DNA from: an uncultured Shimia sp.
GTDB lineage: Bacteria; Pseudomonadota; Alphaproteobacteria; Rhodobacterales; Rhodobacteraceae
Assembly (NCBI RefSeq): GCF_947498095.1
Contig: NZ_CANMJE010000004.1
Location: forward strand, 124,001-188,000
DNA: 64,000 nucleotides
Direction of reading: 5' to 3'
In this document: piece after piece, positions 7,951-18,095 of the stretch
How positions within the stretch are numbered: the stretch's first letter is position 1
Layout: each line of letters opens with the position of its first letter
Notes under the pieces: model-generated
Seen by the model: the letters and a program-made list of their open reading frames with translations, nothing else
The model's database searches: none
What the model was told of the DNA's origin: nothing
Program-made: the position numbers and the translations under genes

Positions 7951-8733
7951 CTAGGCAACGCGTAACGTAAAGAACAGGCGGCGGAAGGGCATCAAACAGG
8001 TCCCATCCGACCGCAGTGGATAGGCCTGAGCGATATCGCTTTCATAGGCCGCGATCAAGCGCTGCTGGTCGTCTTGATCGAGCGACAACAAATAGGGTCG
8101 CGCATAGGTGCTCTGAGTGAAGTGGCGCACCGGATGACCCTCGGGTGATGCCGCAAGATGCTGAACATACTCGGTCTGCCAGAGGTTCAGCTCGCCCAAG
8201 TCCGAAAGCAGGTCGAAATAGTTTTCGGCGGGCAGGATACCGGGGCTGTCCTGCGGGACTTTGTTGGGGAACAGGCGTTGAAAGGCTGTGCCCCAGCCGA
8301 TGTGCGATGCTGCCGGGTTTTGATGTGGCATCTGAACCGCCAGAACACCGCCCGGCGCCAGCATCGCCGCCAATCGGGGCATCAGTGCGGTGTGATCGCC
8401 CAACCACTGCAAGGCGGCGTTGGAATAGATCATCGCCGGGGGTGATCCGGGCTGCCAATCCGAAACATCTGCAGCTTGCAGCTCTGCGTACTCCCCTGTC
8501 GGGGCGGCCTTTTCCAACATAGTTTGCGAGTTGTCGATGCCAATGAGCGGGCGGTCGGGATACCGCTGTCTCAGCGCCCCTGCCATCACACCGGCCCCAC
8601 ACCCAAGGTCTACGATACTGCCGTCTGGCACCGGGCCTACGCGAGCCAAGAGATCCAGCGCGGGTTGCAAACGCAAACCCCGAAACCGTTCATAGGCTTC
8701 GGGGTTCCAATCTTGTGTCTGTCCGGGTGTCAT
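7951..8733 (-). CDS. tam: Trans-aconitate 2-methyltransferase
   Basis: The 260-residue class I methyltransferase begins [20 protein letters not shown], a signature of Tam. The SAM-binding motif is [15 protein letters not shown], with acidic [10 protein letters not shown] after it; [11 protein letters not shown] and [10 protein letters not shown] also match Tam. It methyl-esterifies trans-aconitate, a spontaneous by-product of aconitate that inhibits the TCA cycle. The start codon overlaps the ftsH stop (ATGA), showing translational coupling to ftsH. Confidence 0.88.
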   Translation of the reverse strand: MTPGQTQDWNPEAYERFRGLRLQPALDLLARVGPVPDGSIVDLGCGAGVMAGALRQRYPDRPLIGIDNSQTMLEKAAPTGEYAELQAADVSDWQPGSPPAMIYSNAALQWLGDHTALMPRLAAMLAPGGVLAVQMPHQNPAASHIGWGTAFQRLFPNKVPQDSPGILPAENYFDLLSDLGELNLWQTEYVQHLAASPEGHPVRHFTQSTYARPYLLSLDQDDQQRLIAAYESDIAQAYPLRSDGTCLMPFRRLFFTLRVA

Positions 8734-10649
8734 GCCGAGGGTTCAGGTTCCATTCCACCGTCACCGCCCGAAGGCTTGCTGCGGGGCTTGGTTTTAGGGA
8801 TAGCGGTCACGCTGGGCGCGCTGCCCTCATCGGCGTCATCGTCGCCGTCTTCGGCGTGGGGCGGTTCGCCCCGCATGACACGTTTGATCTCATCGCCAGT
8901 CAGCGTTTCGTATTCCAACAGGCCTTCGGCCAAGCGCTCCCACTCTTCCTTGCGTTCGACAAGGATTTCCATGGCACGGTCATAACCGGTCTGGATAAAG
9001 CGCTTCACTTCTTCTTCGATCAGCTCTTTGGTGTGGGCCGAGACCGAGAAACCGGCGGTGTTGCCGCTGTAACCCTCGTGCGCCTCAGCATAGTCGATGT
9101 TGCCAACCTTGTCGGACATGCCCCAGCGCATCACCATGGCACGGGCCAGCTGGCTGGCCTGCATGATGTCACCGGCAGGGCCGTTCGACACGTGGTCTTC
9201 ACCGTATTTGATGACCTCGGCGGCCTTACCCGCCATGGTCATGGCCAGACGCTGTTCGCATTCATCGCGGTGATAGTTCAGGCGATCCATTTCCGGCAGG
9301 GACACAACCATACCCAGCGCACCACCGCGCGGAATAATCGTTGCCTTATACACCGGATCACATTCCGGCAGGGCCAGACCCACGACGGCGTGGCCAGCTT
9401 CGTGATAAGCGGTTTTCTCTTTTTGGTCCTGTGTCAGCACCATCGAGCGGCGCTCGGCGCCCATCATGACCTTGTCTTTGGCCTGCTCAAAATCTTCCAT
9501 CGTGACAAACCGCCGGCCAACGCGCGCGGCCATCAGTGCGGCCTCGTTGACGAGGTTGGCCAGATCAGCACCCGAGAAGCCAGGTGTCCCACGTGCGATG
9601 ATGCGGAGATCGACGTCAGGGCCAAGCGGAGTCTTGCGGGCGTGCACGCCAAGAATTTTCTCGCGACCTTTGATATCGGGGTTACCGACGGTCACGTTAC
9701 GGTCAAAGCGGCCCGGACGCAGCAATGCGGGGTCCAACACGTCTTTGCGGTTGGTCGCGGCGAGGATGATCACACCTTCGTTCGATTCAAAACCGTCCAT
9801 CTCGACCAGCAGTTGGTTGAGCGTTTGTTCGCGTTCGTCGTTGCCGCCGCCATAACCGGCACCACGATGGCGACCCACGGCGTCGATCTCATCGATGAAA
9901 ACGATGCAAGGCGCGTTTTTCTTGGCCTGCTCGAACATGTCGCGGACACGGCTTGCACCCACACCCACGAACATTTCGACAAAATCAGAACCCGAAATGG
10001 TGAAGAACGGCACACCGGCCTCGCCTGCAATGGCGCGCGCCAAAAGGGTTTTACCGGTACCTGGAGGGCCAACAAGCAATGCGCCTTTGGGGATTTTGCC
10101 GCCAAGACGCGAGAATTTCTGCGGGTTGCGCAGGAATTCGACAATCTCTTCCAGCTCTTCCTTGGCTTCATCAATACCAGCCACATCGTCAAAGGTGACC
10201 CGGCCTTGCTTTTCGGTCAGCATCTTGGCTTTGGATTTGCCAAAGCCCATCGCGCCGCCTTTGCCACCGCCCTGCATGCGGTTCATGAAGTAGATCCACA
10301 CACCGATCAGCAACAGGAAGGGCAAGAGAGAGAGAATAAACGACTGGAAGCCAGATTGCTGCTGGCTTTCCGCTTGGATCGGAACACCTTCGGCCAGCAA
10401 AAGCTCGGTCACGGCAGCATCCTGCGGCATGATCGAGACGTAATCGCTGCCATCTGCGGTCCTGTAGCGAATTTGTTCGCCATCCAGCGTGACAGAGGCA
10501 ACTTGCCCGGCCTCAACCGAGGCAACAAAGTCAGAATAGCCAACCGCGCGGCTTTGCATGGTGCTGTTGCCACCGCTGAACAGGTTGAACAAGGCCAGTA
10601 TCAGCAGAAACAGAACCACCCAGAATGCGATATTTCGTGCGTTGCCCAA
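8730..10649 (-). CDS. ftsH: ATP-dependent zinc metalloprotease FtsH
   Basis: A 639-residue inner-membrane AAA+ protease of standard length. Transmembrane helices lie at ~8-26 and ~103-121, Walker A GPPGTGKT at 194-201, Walker [11 protein letters not shown] at 248-257, and the zinc motif HEAGH at 416-420. The tail is a low-complexity acidic stretch. FtsH degrades misfolded membrane proteins and short-lived cytoplasmic regulators. It follows tilS after ~100 bases, the usual alphaproteobacterial order, and is coupled to tam. Confidence 0.98.
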   Translation of the reverse strand: MGNARNIAFWVVLFLLILALFNLFSGGNSTMQSRAVGYSDFVASVEAGQVASVTLDGEQIRYRTADGSDYVSIMPQDAAVTELLLAEGVPIQAESQQQSGFQSFILSLLPFLLLIGVWIYFMNRMQGGGKGGAMGFGKSKAKMLTEKQGRVTFDDVAGIDEAKEELEEIVEFLRNPQKFSRLGGKIPKGALLVGPPGTGKTLLARAIAGEAGVPFFTISGSDFVEMFVGVGASRVRDMFEQAKKNAPCIVFIDEIDAVGRHRGAGYGGGNDEREQTLNQLLVEMDGFESNEGVIILAATNRKDVLDPALLRPGRFDRNVTVGNPDIKGREKILGVHARKTPLGPDVDLRIIARGTPGFSGADLANLVNEAALMAARVGRRFVTMEDFEQAKDKVMMGAERRSMVLTQDQKEKTAYHEAGHAVVGLALPECDPVYKATIIPRGGALGMVVSLPEMDRLNYHRDECEQRLAMTMAGKAAEVIKYGEDHVSNGPAGDIMQASQLARAMVMRWGMSDKVGNIDYAEAHEGYSGNTAGFSVSAHTKELIEEEVKRFIQTGYDRAMEILVERKEEWERLAEGLLEYETLTGDEIKRVMRGEPPHAEDGDDDADEGSAPSVTAIPKTKPRSKPSGGDGGMEPEPSA

Positions 10650-10749
10650 GGCAAATTCTCCCTGTCGTCGGTCAGTGCTGTCACTATCACAGCAGTCTGT
10701 CTTGTTAAATAGACATCACGACAACATGTTCAATGCGATATTTCGCATG

Positions 10750-11991
10750 TCATTCATAAAGAAGCGGGAAAAACGCGTGTTCGGGCAAAAGATCAGCAGT
10801 CCACCCATTTGAGAGCCCCGCCAGAGGTGCTGCGACCAAGTTCTCCTGATGCCAGACGGCGGGGCTGGCCAACAGGCTTTGGCGCGGCATTCCACAGTCG
10901 CGCCAATCGGCAATCGACGCCAGCGTCGTGCCATCCAGAACCCGGATTTCCATGCCGTCTCGCCACGGGCCGTTCAACTGCCAACGATCCCAGCTTGGTC
11001 GGTCAGAGATCACGCCCTCCACGGCCTTGGCTTCGCGTGTCAGCCTGAACCTATGATCACCGCAGGTCATGACGCATCCCGCCAGTGTCATCGTCCGTCG
11101 CTCGGAAATGGCCAAGTGCAGCGCAGTCAGTGCCTCCTGGCGGGGGGCATAGTCTGCGGGTGAAATCCACAGCAACGCTTCTTTCAGCAGGCGACGGTAG
11201 GTTTCCATCGGCAGGTCCAGAAACGCCTTGCGGGTCACGATCAGATCACCGCGATCCTGTACCGAGACGTCCTGGGCAGCATGAACAGCAAAAGCCTGGA
11301 GCGCCTTGCGGGCCGAAGCAAGGTTCTGGCTGACTGACGCCAGAGACGCGACATCAATGCCAAGCGGCGCGAGATGTTCCAGCGCCTTGCGGGAGCGCAC
11401 ACGGTCGAATTTTAGGTCCTCATTCGAGGGGTCGTCGCACCATGTAACATCGCTGGCTTTTAGAAAGCTGCGCAGGTCGTCGCGGCTGACCCCGAGCAAG
11501 GGGCGCACAAAGCGTTGTCCGTGGCGGTCAAAAGCAGGTTGCATCGCTGCCAGCCCATCGACCCCGGACTTGCGGGACAGGCGTAGCAAAAACGTCTCGG
11601 CGACGTCGTCCATCGTGTGGCCGATAGCAACCCCGTCGATGTCTCGCGTTTGCGCCCATTCCGCCAACAATCGATAGCGGGCAATGCGTGCGGCGGCTTG
11701 CAGGTTCCCCTGCCCGTCCCAGCCCTGCCAAGCGAGAATGTCGTGCTGGATGCCGTGGTCGCGACAGATATCGGCAACGTGTTGCGCCTCGGCCTTGGCC
11801 TCGGGACGCAGCCCGTGATCTACGGTTGCCGCAAAGACCGAAACATCCCGCGCGCGGGCCCAGTCCAAGGCCAACATCAGTAACGCCAGAGAATCGCTGC
11901 CGCCTGAGACAGCAATGCCCAGACTTTGGGGCGGATGGGACTCAAAAAAACCTGTCAGAACGGCGATGGGAGATGTCTCGTTTACGGACAT
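10750..11991 (-). CDS. tilS: tRNA(Ile)-lysidine synthase
   Basis: A 413-residue N-type ATP pyrophosphatase with the PP-loop SGGSDSLALL near residue 30, the VDHGLRPEA block, and GHTMDDVAETFLLRLSRKSG. It converts cytidine 34 of the CAU-anticodon tRNA(Ile) to lysidine so that it reads AUA. Its start overlaps the cpoB stop by ten bases, and ftsH follows, so it is part of the pal-cpoB-tilS-ftsH series. Confidence 0.96.
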   Translation of the reverse strand: MSVNETSPIAVLTGFFESHPPQSLGIAVSGGSDSLALLMLALDWARARDVSVFAATVDHGLRPEAKAEAQHVADICRDHGIQHDILAWQGWDGQGNLQAAARIARYRLLAEWAQTRDIDGVAIGHTMDDVAETFLLRLSRKSGVDGLAAMQPAFDRHGQRFVRPLLGVSRDDLRSFLKASDVTWCDDPSNEDLKFDRVRSRKALEHLAPLGIDVASLASVSQNLASARKALQAFAVHAAQDVSVQDRGDLIVTRKAFLDLPMETYRRLLKEALLWISPADYAPRQEALTALHLAISERRTMTLAGCVMTCGDHRFRLTREAKAVEGVISDRPSWDRWQLNGPWRDGMEIRVLDGTTLASIADWRDCGMPRQSLLASPAVWHQENLVAAPLAGLSNGWTADLLPEHAFFPLLYE

Positions 11992-12824
11992 CCAAGATTG
12001 CGCATCTCACTTTGCGCCTGCATGACCATGTCTGAGTCGGGATGGCGAACGCTCACCTCGCCTAGTGTCACACAAGCTTCGTTGGTCTTGCCCAGCGCAG
12101 CCAGCGATTTGCCCAAGTGAAACAGGGCCTGATCAGCCACCGCGCTGTTCATGTCGCTGGAATAGCTTTCAAGAAAGGCGCGGGCGATTGCGGCGCGAGC
12201 GTCATTCGTTGTGGGGTTCTGGCCCTCCAACGAAAGCCCCAGCCCCAGATTGGCCTCGGGCGCCAGAGGGCTGCCGGGATAGGTGTCAATAAAGGTTGCG
12301 AACTGGGTTTCGGCACTGACGAAATCTCCGCCATCAAGGGCGGCGACGGCACGCTGATAATCTGCAGCTTCCCCGACCGCCAGTTCTGTATCTTGCGTCG
12401 GTGCGTCTGTGAGACTGCCATCTGATAGAGACGGAACCTCAATATCGCCCCCTAGCGTCGTGGTTTCACCAAGAGAGCTGACGTCTCCGCCTTCTAGCTC
12501 GACGAGGCGAAACTCGAGATCGCCAATTCGGTTGGTGCCGTCATCGACAACGCTTTGCACGCGATTTTCCAACTGCTCGGTACGCCCCGTCAGGCGACGC
12601 AACTGGTCTTCGATCGCGTTGACCCGGTCCAGTGTTGTGCCGCTGGTCGACACCCCCGAAGGCGCGCCCGTCGTTGACAACTCGCGTTTGAGGTTTTGGA
12701 TCTCAACATAGAGCACGGTCAGTTGCTGGCGGATATCGGCCAGAGTATCCGCATCCTGCGCTACGGCGGCGCGCGGCAGCATCAGGGTCAGGGTCAACAA
12801 GCAAATCGCAGTAAAACGCATCAC
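11982..12824 (-). CDS. cpoB: Cell division coordinator CpoB (YbgF), Tol-Pal associated
   Basis: A 280-residue periplasmic protein. It has a Sec signal peptide cleaved near RAAVAQD, then a coiled coil of ~80 residues (LADIRQQLTVLYVEIQNLKR and LRRLTGRTEQLENRVQSVV). The C-terminal half is TPR repeats (AVAALDGGDFVSAETQFATF, ALFHLGKSLAALGKTNEACV). CpoB binds TolA and links cell-wall synthesis to outer-membrane constriction. It lies 10 bases after pal and overlaps tilS. Two adjacent ATG codons are possible starts; I used the first. Confidence 0.92.
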   Translation of the reverse strand: MMRFTAICLLTLTLMLPRAAVAQDADTLADIRQQLTVLYVEIQNLKRELSTTGAPSGVSTSGTTLDRVNAIEDQLRRLTGRTEQLENRVQSVVDDGTNRIGDLEFRLVELEGGDVSSLGETTTLGGDIEVPSLSDGSLTDAPTQDTELAVGEAADYQRAVAALDGGDFVSAETQFATFIDTYPGSPLAPEANLGLGLSLEGQNPTTNDARAAIARAFLESYSSDMNSAVADQALFHLGKSLAALGKTNEACVTLGEVSVRHPDSDMVMQAQSEMRNLGCP

Positions 12825-12834
12825 AGTGTTCCTA

Positions 12835-13347
12835 TCAGCCGCTCAGGTCAGCCTGAAGCACGGTCACAGCACGGCGGTTCTGGGCGTAACACGCCTCTGC
12901 CGAGCACACCTCAAGCGGACGTTCCTTGCCGTAGCTCACCGTGCGCAACCGGCTACCGGCAACGCCGCGTGACACGATAAACTCTTTCACCGCACTGGCA
13001 CGGCGCGCGCCAAGGGCGAGGTTGTATTCGCGCGTGCCTTGTTCGTCGGCATGCCCTTCGATCACGGCAGTAAATGCCGTGTTCGCCAAGAGCCAGTTGG
13101 CCTGACTAAGCAGGATTTGCTTGCCCTCTTCGGTCAGGTCCGACTGATCAACGGTAAACAGAACACGATCCCCAACAACAGATTGGAAATGGGCAACCGA
13201 GTTTGGATCGTCGACGCTGCCCAGTTCATAGTTGGCTTCGGTTGTGCTTCCGCCCAGGGTATCGTCGCCCCCGAATACACCGGTGTTCGAACAGGCCGAC
13301 AGGGCCAGGCTGGCCAACAACAGGGCCACTTTGGTAAAACCACTCAT
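12835..13347 (-). CDS. pal: Peptidoglycan-associated lipoprotein Pal
   Basis: A 170-residue OmpA-like lipoprotein. The signal peptide ends in the lipobox LSAC (start chosen at the ATG 13347, which gives a normal signal). The OmpA-family peptidoglycan-binding domain shows VIEGHADEQGTREYNLALG followed by ARRASAVKEFIVSRG. It is anchored in the outer membrane and contacts peptidoglycan and TolB. It sits 74 bases downstream of tolB and 10 bases before cpoB. Confidence 0.96.
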   Translation of the reverse strand: MSGFTKVALLLASLALSACSNTGVFGGDDTLGGSTTEANYELGSVDDPNSVAHFQSVVGDRVLFTVDQSDLTEEGKQILLSQANWLLANTAFTAVIEGHADEQGTREYNLALGARRASAVKEFIVSRGVAGSRLRTVSYGKERPLEVCSAEACYAQNRRAVTVLQADLSG

Positions 13348-13421
13348 CTCAATGCCTCGCTTTCGCGTTTTCATTTTTTTCTATTTGTATCACGGGCCAC
13401 GCCACAGAGCAAAACCCGTCC

Positions 13422-14738
13422 TTACTGCAGAGGTGACCAGGCCGGGTCCGACGCCCCGCCCTGCACTGGAACTTTCTTGAGGTTACGCCCTGATACGTCC
13501 ACGGAATAGAGCGAGGCCGACCCATCAGACCCTTGGGTTTCGCGGGTGAACATGATGACGCGGCCATTGGGCGCCCAGGTTGGGCCTTCATCCAGAAACG
13601 AGGCCGTCAGCAGGCGTTCTTCACTGCCATCCGTGCGCATCACGCCGATGTGGAAGCGGCCTTTGTTCTGCTTGGTAAAGGCGATCAGGTCCCCGCGTGG
13701 CGACCAGACCGGTGTGCCATAACGGCCCTGACCAAAGCTGATGCGCTTGGGCTCTCCACCGCTCGCAGGCATGACGTACAGCTGTTGGTTCCCAGAGCGG
13801 TCACTTTCAAACACGATTTGCTTTCCGTCCGGGCTGTAGCTGGGGGCGGTGTCAATTGACGGAGACGAGGTCAACCGGCGGGGTTGGCCTCCGTTGATGG
13901 GCATGGAATAGATGTCGGTGTTGCCGTTCTGGGTGATCGACATCAGTACGCTGTTTCCATCGGGAGAAAAGCGCGGGGCAAAGCTCATCGTGCCCTCCTG
14001 ATCCTGCAGGACCTTGCGCTTGACGCTGCCCACATCCAGCACAAAGACGCGCGGGAAGCCGGTTTCATAAGATGTATAGAGCACCCGGTCGCCACTGGGC
14101 GAAAAACGGGGGGCCAGAACAATGGCATTGCTGTCGGTCAGATATTGCAGGTTGGCGCCATCATAATCCATCACGGCCAGACGTTTGCGGCGATCGTTCT
14201 TGGGGCCAGTTTCGGATACGAACACGACGCGGCTGTCGAAATAGCCTCCTTCGCCGGTGATCCGGCTGTAAACCGCGTCGGCCACCTTGTGCGCCATGCG
14301 ACGCCATCCATCGGTTGTGCCCTTGAAGCGCAGCCCATTGCCCAGTTCCTGTCCGGCAAACACATCATAGACGCGGAACTTGACCTCAAGACTGTCGCCC
14401 GAGACCGTCACGGCCCCGGTGATCAGTGCCTGCGCGTTGATCGCCTTCCAGTCGGAATACTGAACCGGCGAAGCGAAATTGGTGATCTGGCTGATATGCG
14501 CCTTGGCGGGAATTTCCCGGAACAGGCCGGTGCCGCTCAGATCCGCGGCAATAACGCGTGACAGGTCGGCGGCCAGTTTGTCCGCCCCGGCGCTTTCGGC
14601 GACAAAGTCAGGCACCGCATAGGGAAGTGGTTCGACCACGCCATCTGTGATTTCAATCCTGAGTGGGCCGCTTTGCGCGTAACTCATCTGGCCCAACACC
14701 GTAAGTCCCATCAAGAGGATCGCCAGTAGTCGCATCAT
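13422..14738 (-). CDS. tolB: Tol-Pal system periplasmic beta-propeller protein TolB
   Basis: A 438-residue secreted protein with a signal peptide ending MSYAQ. An N-terminal alpha/beta domain is followed by a six-bladed propeller recognisable from repeats such as [29 protein letters not shown] and [20 protein letters not shown]. TolB bridges Pal and TolA during outer-membrane constriction. The start codon overlaps the tolA stop (ATGA). Confidence 0.97.
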   Translation of the reverse strand: MMRLLAILLMGLTVLGQMSYAQSGPLRIEITDGVVEPLPYAVPDFVAESAGADKLAADLSRVIAADLSGTGLFREIPAKAHISQITNFASPVQYSDWKAINAQALITGAVTVSGDSLEVKFRVYDVFAGQELGNGLRFKGTTDGWRRMAHKVADAVYSRITGEGGYFDSRVVFVSETGPKNDRRKRLAVMDYDGANLQYLTDSNAIVLAPRFSPSGDRVLYTSYETGFPRVFVLDVGSVKRKVLQDQEGTMSFAPRFSPDGNSVLMSITQNGNTDIYSMPINGGQPRRLTSSPSIDTAPSYSPDGKQIVFESDRSGNQQLYVMPASGGEPKRISFGQGRYGTPVWSPRGDLIAFTKQNKGRFHIGVMRTDGSEERLLTASFLDEGPTWAPNGRVIMFTRETQGSDGSASLYSVDVSGRNLKKVPVQGGASDPAWSPLQ

Positions 14739-15820
14739 TTCAGCCTCATTTTCTCAGGATTAAACGTGATTTCGACCTCACGCCAATGGTCATATTTCTC
14801 GATCGGCAATTTATAGCCGCCTTTTTGGCAGCGCAGGATCGCCCGCCGGGCAGATTGGAACGCCGTATCCACCGCCTTGGCGTCGCCGCCTTCGGAGTCG
14901 ATCATCTCAATAGCGCTGGCCACTTTGCCCTCGCGGTCCAGTTCAAACTTGACCGTAACGGTGACATTCGAGGACTGCCCGCCAACATCCACCACCCAGC
15001 AATTCTGCACCGAAATGCGCATGCTGTCCTTTTCGCCTTGGGTCAACGGCGGGCCAGAGGGCGCAGCGGGTTCTTCACTCAGCACCGAAGCCACGGCGGC
15101 ATCCGTTGAGCTGGCGGCAGACGACGCGCTGCCACTATTGGTTTGGGGGCGCTGTGCCGAACGCGAGCCCGGTCGCAGAACTGGACGTATCGATGTCTTG
15201 GGCGCCAGGGCCACCTGTTCCTTGGCTTCGGTCACGATCTCGGTCGAGGCGGCTTCGGGTGCGGTGGCTTCTTTGGGGTCTTCGGCGGTTTCACCGGCGC
15301 TGTCATCCGGCGTTGTCGCCTCTTGGGTCACATCGTCAATCACAGTGTCGGGATCTGGCTGGGCCACAGGCTCGGGCGCCACGCGCTCAGAGGGGCGCAC
15401 CATCGGCCGCGTGGTCTCGCGCGGGATCAGCACGGCCATTTCCTCGCCCGGTGGCGTCAGGGTGGGCGCAGTATCTGTAACGTCGGCGGGTTCCGGCGTG
15501 GTCAGGTCGCTGACGTCGGGCTGTTCGTCCGGCGTGACAGCGTCGGTTGTTCGCGGCGTTTCAAGCTCTGGTGCAGCATCTGTTTCTGACGACAGGTTCG
15601 GGACATCATCCGAGACGGTTGGCGCCACGGGAACCTCAACGTCTGTCGCGGTTGAGGGCGCACGTTCAGCCGCAAGTGCTGCCTCATACTCAGCCGTGCT
15701 GATCACCGACACGCCTGCCACCTCAAAAGGTGGCGGATCAGAGTGAAACCCCACGCCAAAGAGCGCCAAGCCGATTACACTGGCATGGGCCACCCCCGAG
15801 ATATAATGCCCGATATGCAC
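14735..15820 (-). CDS. tolA: TolA-like energy-transducing protein of the Tol-Pal system
   Basis: About 361 residues. An N-terminal transmembrane segment ([14 protein letters not shown]) is followed by a long Pro/Thr/Glu-rich linker, then a TonB/TolA-like C-terminal domain of ~90 residues ([31 protein letters not shown], and a C-terminal KMRLK). It couples the TolQR motor to TolB-Pal. I chose the GTG at 15820, eight bases after the tolR stop and following GAGGG. A longer reading would need an ATT start inside tolR. The linker is acidic/Thr-rich rather than the Ala/Lys-rich helix of enterobacterial TolA. Confidence 0.88.
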   Translation of the reverse strand: MHIGHYISGVAHASVIGLALFGVGFHSDPPPFEVAGVSVISTAEYEAALAAERAPSTATDVEVPVAPTVSDDVPNLSSETDAAPELETPRTTDAVTPDEQPDVSDLTTPEPADVTDTAPTLTPPGEEMAVLIPRETTRPMVRPSERVAPEPVAQPDPDTVIDDVTQEATTPDDSAGETAEDPKEATAPEAASTEIVTEAKEQVALAPKTSIRPVLRPGSRSAQRPQTNSGSASSAASSTDAAVASVLSEEPAAPSGPPLTQGEKDSMRISVQNCWVVDVGGQSSNVTVTVKFELDREGKVASAIEMIDSEGGDAKAVDTAFQSARRAILRCQKGGYKLPIEKYDHWREVEITFNPEKMRLK

Positions 15821-15827
15821 CCGGCCC

Positions 15828-16298
15828 TCAGTTCTCTTCCGCGTCCAACGCCGGACCGCCAATGTCCGTCACAAGGCCAATATCTGTGAACCCGCCCGCG
15901 TTAAGCGCGCCCATGATCTGGACAACCATCTCATAGGGCAATGCCCCGTCAGCGCGCAGATAGACCCGGTCGGAAGACCGCTCAGCCGCAATGGCCCGCA
16001 GTTTCGGCACCAGCTGATCCGGCGCGGTGGGTGTGGTCTGAATGGCGACCGAGCCATCCGCCATGATTGTGACTGTCAACGGCGCCTCTTGTTCGGCAGG
16101 CAACGGGTTGGCCGAGGTCTTGGGCAATTCCACCGGAACACCCACGGTCAGCAATGGGGCCGCGACCATGAAGATGATCAGCAAGACCAACATCACGTCA
16201 ACAAAGGGCGTGACGTTGATCTCGGCCATGGGCTGCGCCCGGCTGCGGCGGCGCCTACGCGACCCCCCACCTTGTTTCTTGACGACACCGCCCCCCAT
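15828..16298 (-). CDS. tolR: Tol-Pal proton-channel component TolR
   Basis: The 156-residue ExbD/TolR protein opens with a basic cytoplasmic tail (RRRRRSRAQ), then AEINVTPFVDVMLVLLIIFM, where the membrane Asp of VTPFVDVML is the conserved proton-carrying residue. A periplasmic domain follows. With TolQ it forms the proton-driven motor of the inner membrane. It begins three bases after the tolQ stop. Confidence 0.96.
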   Translation of the reverse strand: MGGGVVKKQGGGSRRRRRSRAQPMAEINVTPFVDVMLVLLIIFMVAAPLLTVGVPVELPKTSANPLPAEQEAPLTVTIMADGSVAIQTTPTAPDQLVPKLRAIAAERSSDRVYLRADGALPYEMVVQIMGALNAGGFTDIGLVTDIGGPALDAEEN

Positions 16299-16301
16299 CG
16301 A

Positions 16302-16970
16302 TCAGGCGTCCAACTGGCGGCTGAGGATCGTGGCAAATTCGTCCGCAAACGCCTCATAGCCCGAAATGATCCGGTCACTGTCGGCATTAAGCTTGTTGTA
16401 GAAGATCACCGCAGGGATCGCCGCCAAAAGACCCAGGGCCGTCGCCAAGAGCGCCTCGGCAATACCCGGCGCCACGACGGCAAGGTTGGTGTTTTGCTCA
16501 CCCGCGATGGCGATAAATGCGTTCATGATGCCCCAGACGGTGCCGAACAACCCCACAAAGGGCGCGGTCGACCCGATGGTGGCCAAGATTTGCAGACCCT
16601 TTTGCAGGTCTTCAGATTCCTTGGCGATCGCGACATCCATCGACCGGTCTATCCGGCTGGTGGCATTGGCAATCAGCCCGCCGTCCTGACGGTGGCTGCG
16701 TCGCCACTCCATCATACCAGCGGCAAAGATACGCTCGGACCGACCTGACGGCGTGGTGCCAATCTCATCGAACAGCGCATCCAGCGGCTCGCCCGACCAG
16801 AACGACCGGTCAAACCGTGCAGCTTCGACCCGTGCGGTCCGATAAGAGATGATTTTCTGAATGATGACCGACCACGACCAAAAGGACGCGCCCACCAGCA
16901 TCACCATGACAAGTTGTACGACTAGGGACGCTTCGGCAATCTGCCTCCACATCGAAAATTCGACTTCCAT
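16302..16970 (-). CDS. tolQ: Tol-Pal proton-channel component TolQ
   Basis: A 222-residue MotA/TolQ/ExbB protein. Three membrane helices are visible: QLVMVMLVGASFWSW near the start, then ATIGSTAPFVGLFGTVWGIM and LLATALGLLAAIPAVIFYNK (the motor helices). It energises TolA. First of the tolQRAB-pal series on the minus strand; the 126-base gap to ybgC probably holds the tol promoter. Confidence 0.96.
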   Translation of the reverse strand: MEVEFSMWRQIAEASLVVQLVMVMLVGASFWSWSVIIQKIISYRTARVEAARFDRSFWSGEPLDALFDEIGTTPSGRSERIFAAGMMEWRRSHRQDGGLIANATSRIDRSMDVAIAKESEDLQKGLQILATIGSTAPFVGLFGTVWGIMNAFIAIAGEQNTNLAVVAPGIAEALLATALGLLAAIPAVIFYNKLNADSDRIISGYEAFADEFATILSRQLDA

Positions 16971-17096
16971 GTAATCTGCCTGCTCTGTTTGGGCCCATTT
17001 TCAGGCCATGTTTTGCAGCAAACCTACAGGAAAGGCAGGGGGAACGCTATCAATTTGGCGTCATATGCGCGAATTCGCGCGCGTCTGAGCCGGATT
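16971..17096 (-). promoter_or_regulatory. Intergenic region before tolQ with a GC-rich palindrome
   Basis: The 126 bases between ybgC and tolQ contain the perfect palindrome GCGCGAATTCGCGC (17067-17080), close behind the ybgC stop. It may terminate ybgC or mark a separate tol promoter. I could not assign -35/-10 boxes with confidence. Confidence 0.3.
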
Positions 17097-17483
17097 TTAG
17101 TGCAGCATTTGGCGAACTTTGGCCGGTAACCGCGTCGGCAGCCCATTTTCGCCGATACAAACAACCGTGACGATGGCGTGAAACAAGACCTCTTCACCGC
17201 GCTTTACGTGCTGTTCCATAACCATGCGTGCCGCGGTCACGCTGAGCACGTCGGTTTCAACCATCAGCTCATCATCCAGCTTGGCCGGTATCAGGTAATC
17301 CGCCTCGACCCGGCGCACGGCAAAGACCACGCCTTCGGCCTTCATCGCATTCTGGTCCATACCGTTGTCACGCACCCATTCGCTGCGCCCCCGCTCGATA
17401 TAGCGCAGGTAGTTGGCATAATAGACAATGCCCGCCATATCGGTGTCTTCGTAATAGACGCGGATCGGGAGTTTGTGGGTCAT
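17097..17483 (-). CDS. ybgC: Tol-Pal associated acyl-CoA thioesterase YbgC
   Basis: The 128-residue 4-hydroxybenzoyl-CoA-type hotdog protein begins MTHKLPIRVYYEDTDMAGIV; YYEDTDMAGIVYYANYLRY contains the catalytic Asp and the conserved YxNYL block. It hydrolyses short or long acyl-CoA/ACP thioesters and is genetically tied to tolQRAB. GAGG precedes the ATG at 17483. An upstream extension in the same frame was rejected because it lacks homology to the family. Confidence 0.93.
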   Translation of the reverse strand: MTHKLPIRVYYEDTDMAGIVYYANYLRYIERGRSEWVRDNGMDQNAMKAEGVVFAVRRVEADYLIPAKLDDELMVETDVLSVTAARMVMEQHVKRGEEVLFHAIVTVVCIGENGLPTRLPAKVRQMLH

Positions 17484-17549
17484 GTCGGGCCTCGAAAACT
17501 GATCTGGCGCCACAAGATCAAGAAGGCCGCGCCGGCGCAACCCCGGACG

Positions 17550-18095
17550 TCACGTCTGAGACGGATAGCAGGCCAGTTCTTCGTGAACCGCCCCATCGGG
17601 ATGCAGGGTCGACGCAAACAAAGAAAACCCAGTCACCGTGAACGGAGCTAGCGCGATAGAATGGTACGCTTCGAGAAAACTGCCGATCTGCGCCACTTGC
17701 CCAGGCTCAAGGTCACGGCGAAACCGGGCCAGCGTCACATGTGGTCGAAACCTCTCGCGTGGCAGGTCGATCCCGGCAACCCGCGCCACGCCTCGCAATG
17801 CCTTGTGAAGGCCCGTCAATGCCGCGCCACCATCTGCCTTGAGGTAGATCAGTCGCGGGCGCTTGCCGCCAAAGAGATCAAGCCCGGATAGCGTAAGGTC
17901 AAAAGGCGCAAAGGTGAGGTCACCAAGTGCGCCATGCAGATGTTCAAGCACCGATTGTGGCTGATCGTCCAGAAAGGCCAGCGTCAAATGCAGGTTCTCT
18001 TCCGGCACCTTGCGCCCCGGTTTCAGATCATCCTGCAGCCTCGAGATCGCTTCCCGCGCCGTATCCGGCAAATCTATCGCGAGAAAGGCGCGCAT
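17550..18095 (-). CDS. thpR: RNA 2',3'-cyclic phosphodiesterase ThpR (LigT)
   Basis: A 181-residue 2H phosphoesterase with the two HxTx motifs: HLTLAFLDDQ near residue 41 and HVTLARFRRDL near residue 127. It opens 2',3'-cyclic phosphates of RNA to 2'-phosphates. The start overlaps the last base of the preceding gene's stop (TGATG), so translation is coupled. Confidence 0.92.
   Translation of the reverse strand: MRAFLAIDLPDTAREAISRLQDDLKPGRKVPEENLHLTLAFLDDQPQSVLEHLHGALGDLTFAPFDLTLSGLDLFGGKRPRLIYLKADGGAALTGLHKALRGVARVAGIDLPRERFRPHVTLARFRRDLEPGQVAQIGSFLEAYHSIALAPFTVTGFSLFASTLHPDGAVHEELACYPSQT

Noticed and set aside
10707-10733. Possible heat-shock (RpoH-type) promoter before ftsH: TTGAAC and CTATTT on the minus strand, 15 bases apart.
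   Set aside because: The -35 box and spacing are only a loose match and the -10 lacks the C-rich part expected for RpoH; FtsH is often heat-induced, which made me want to see it.
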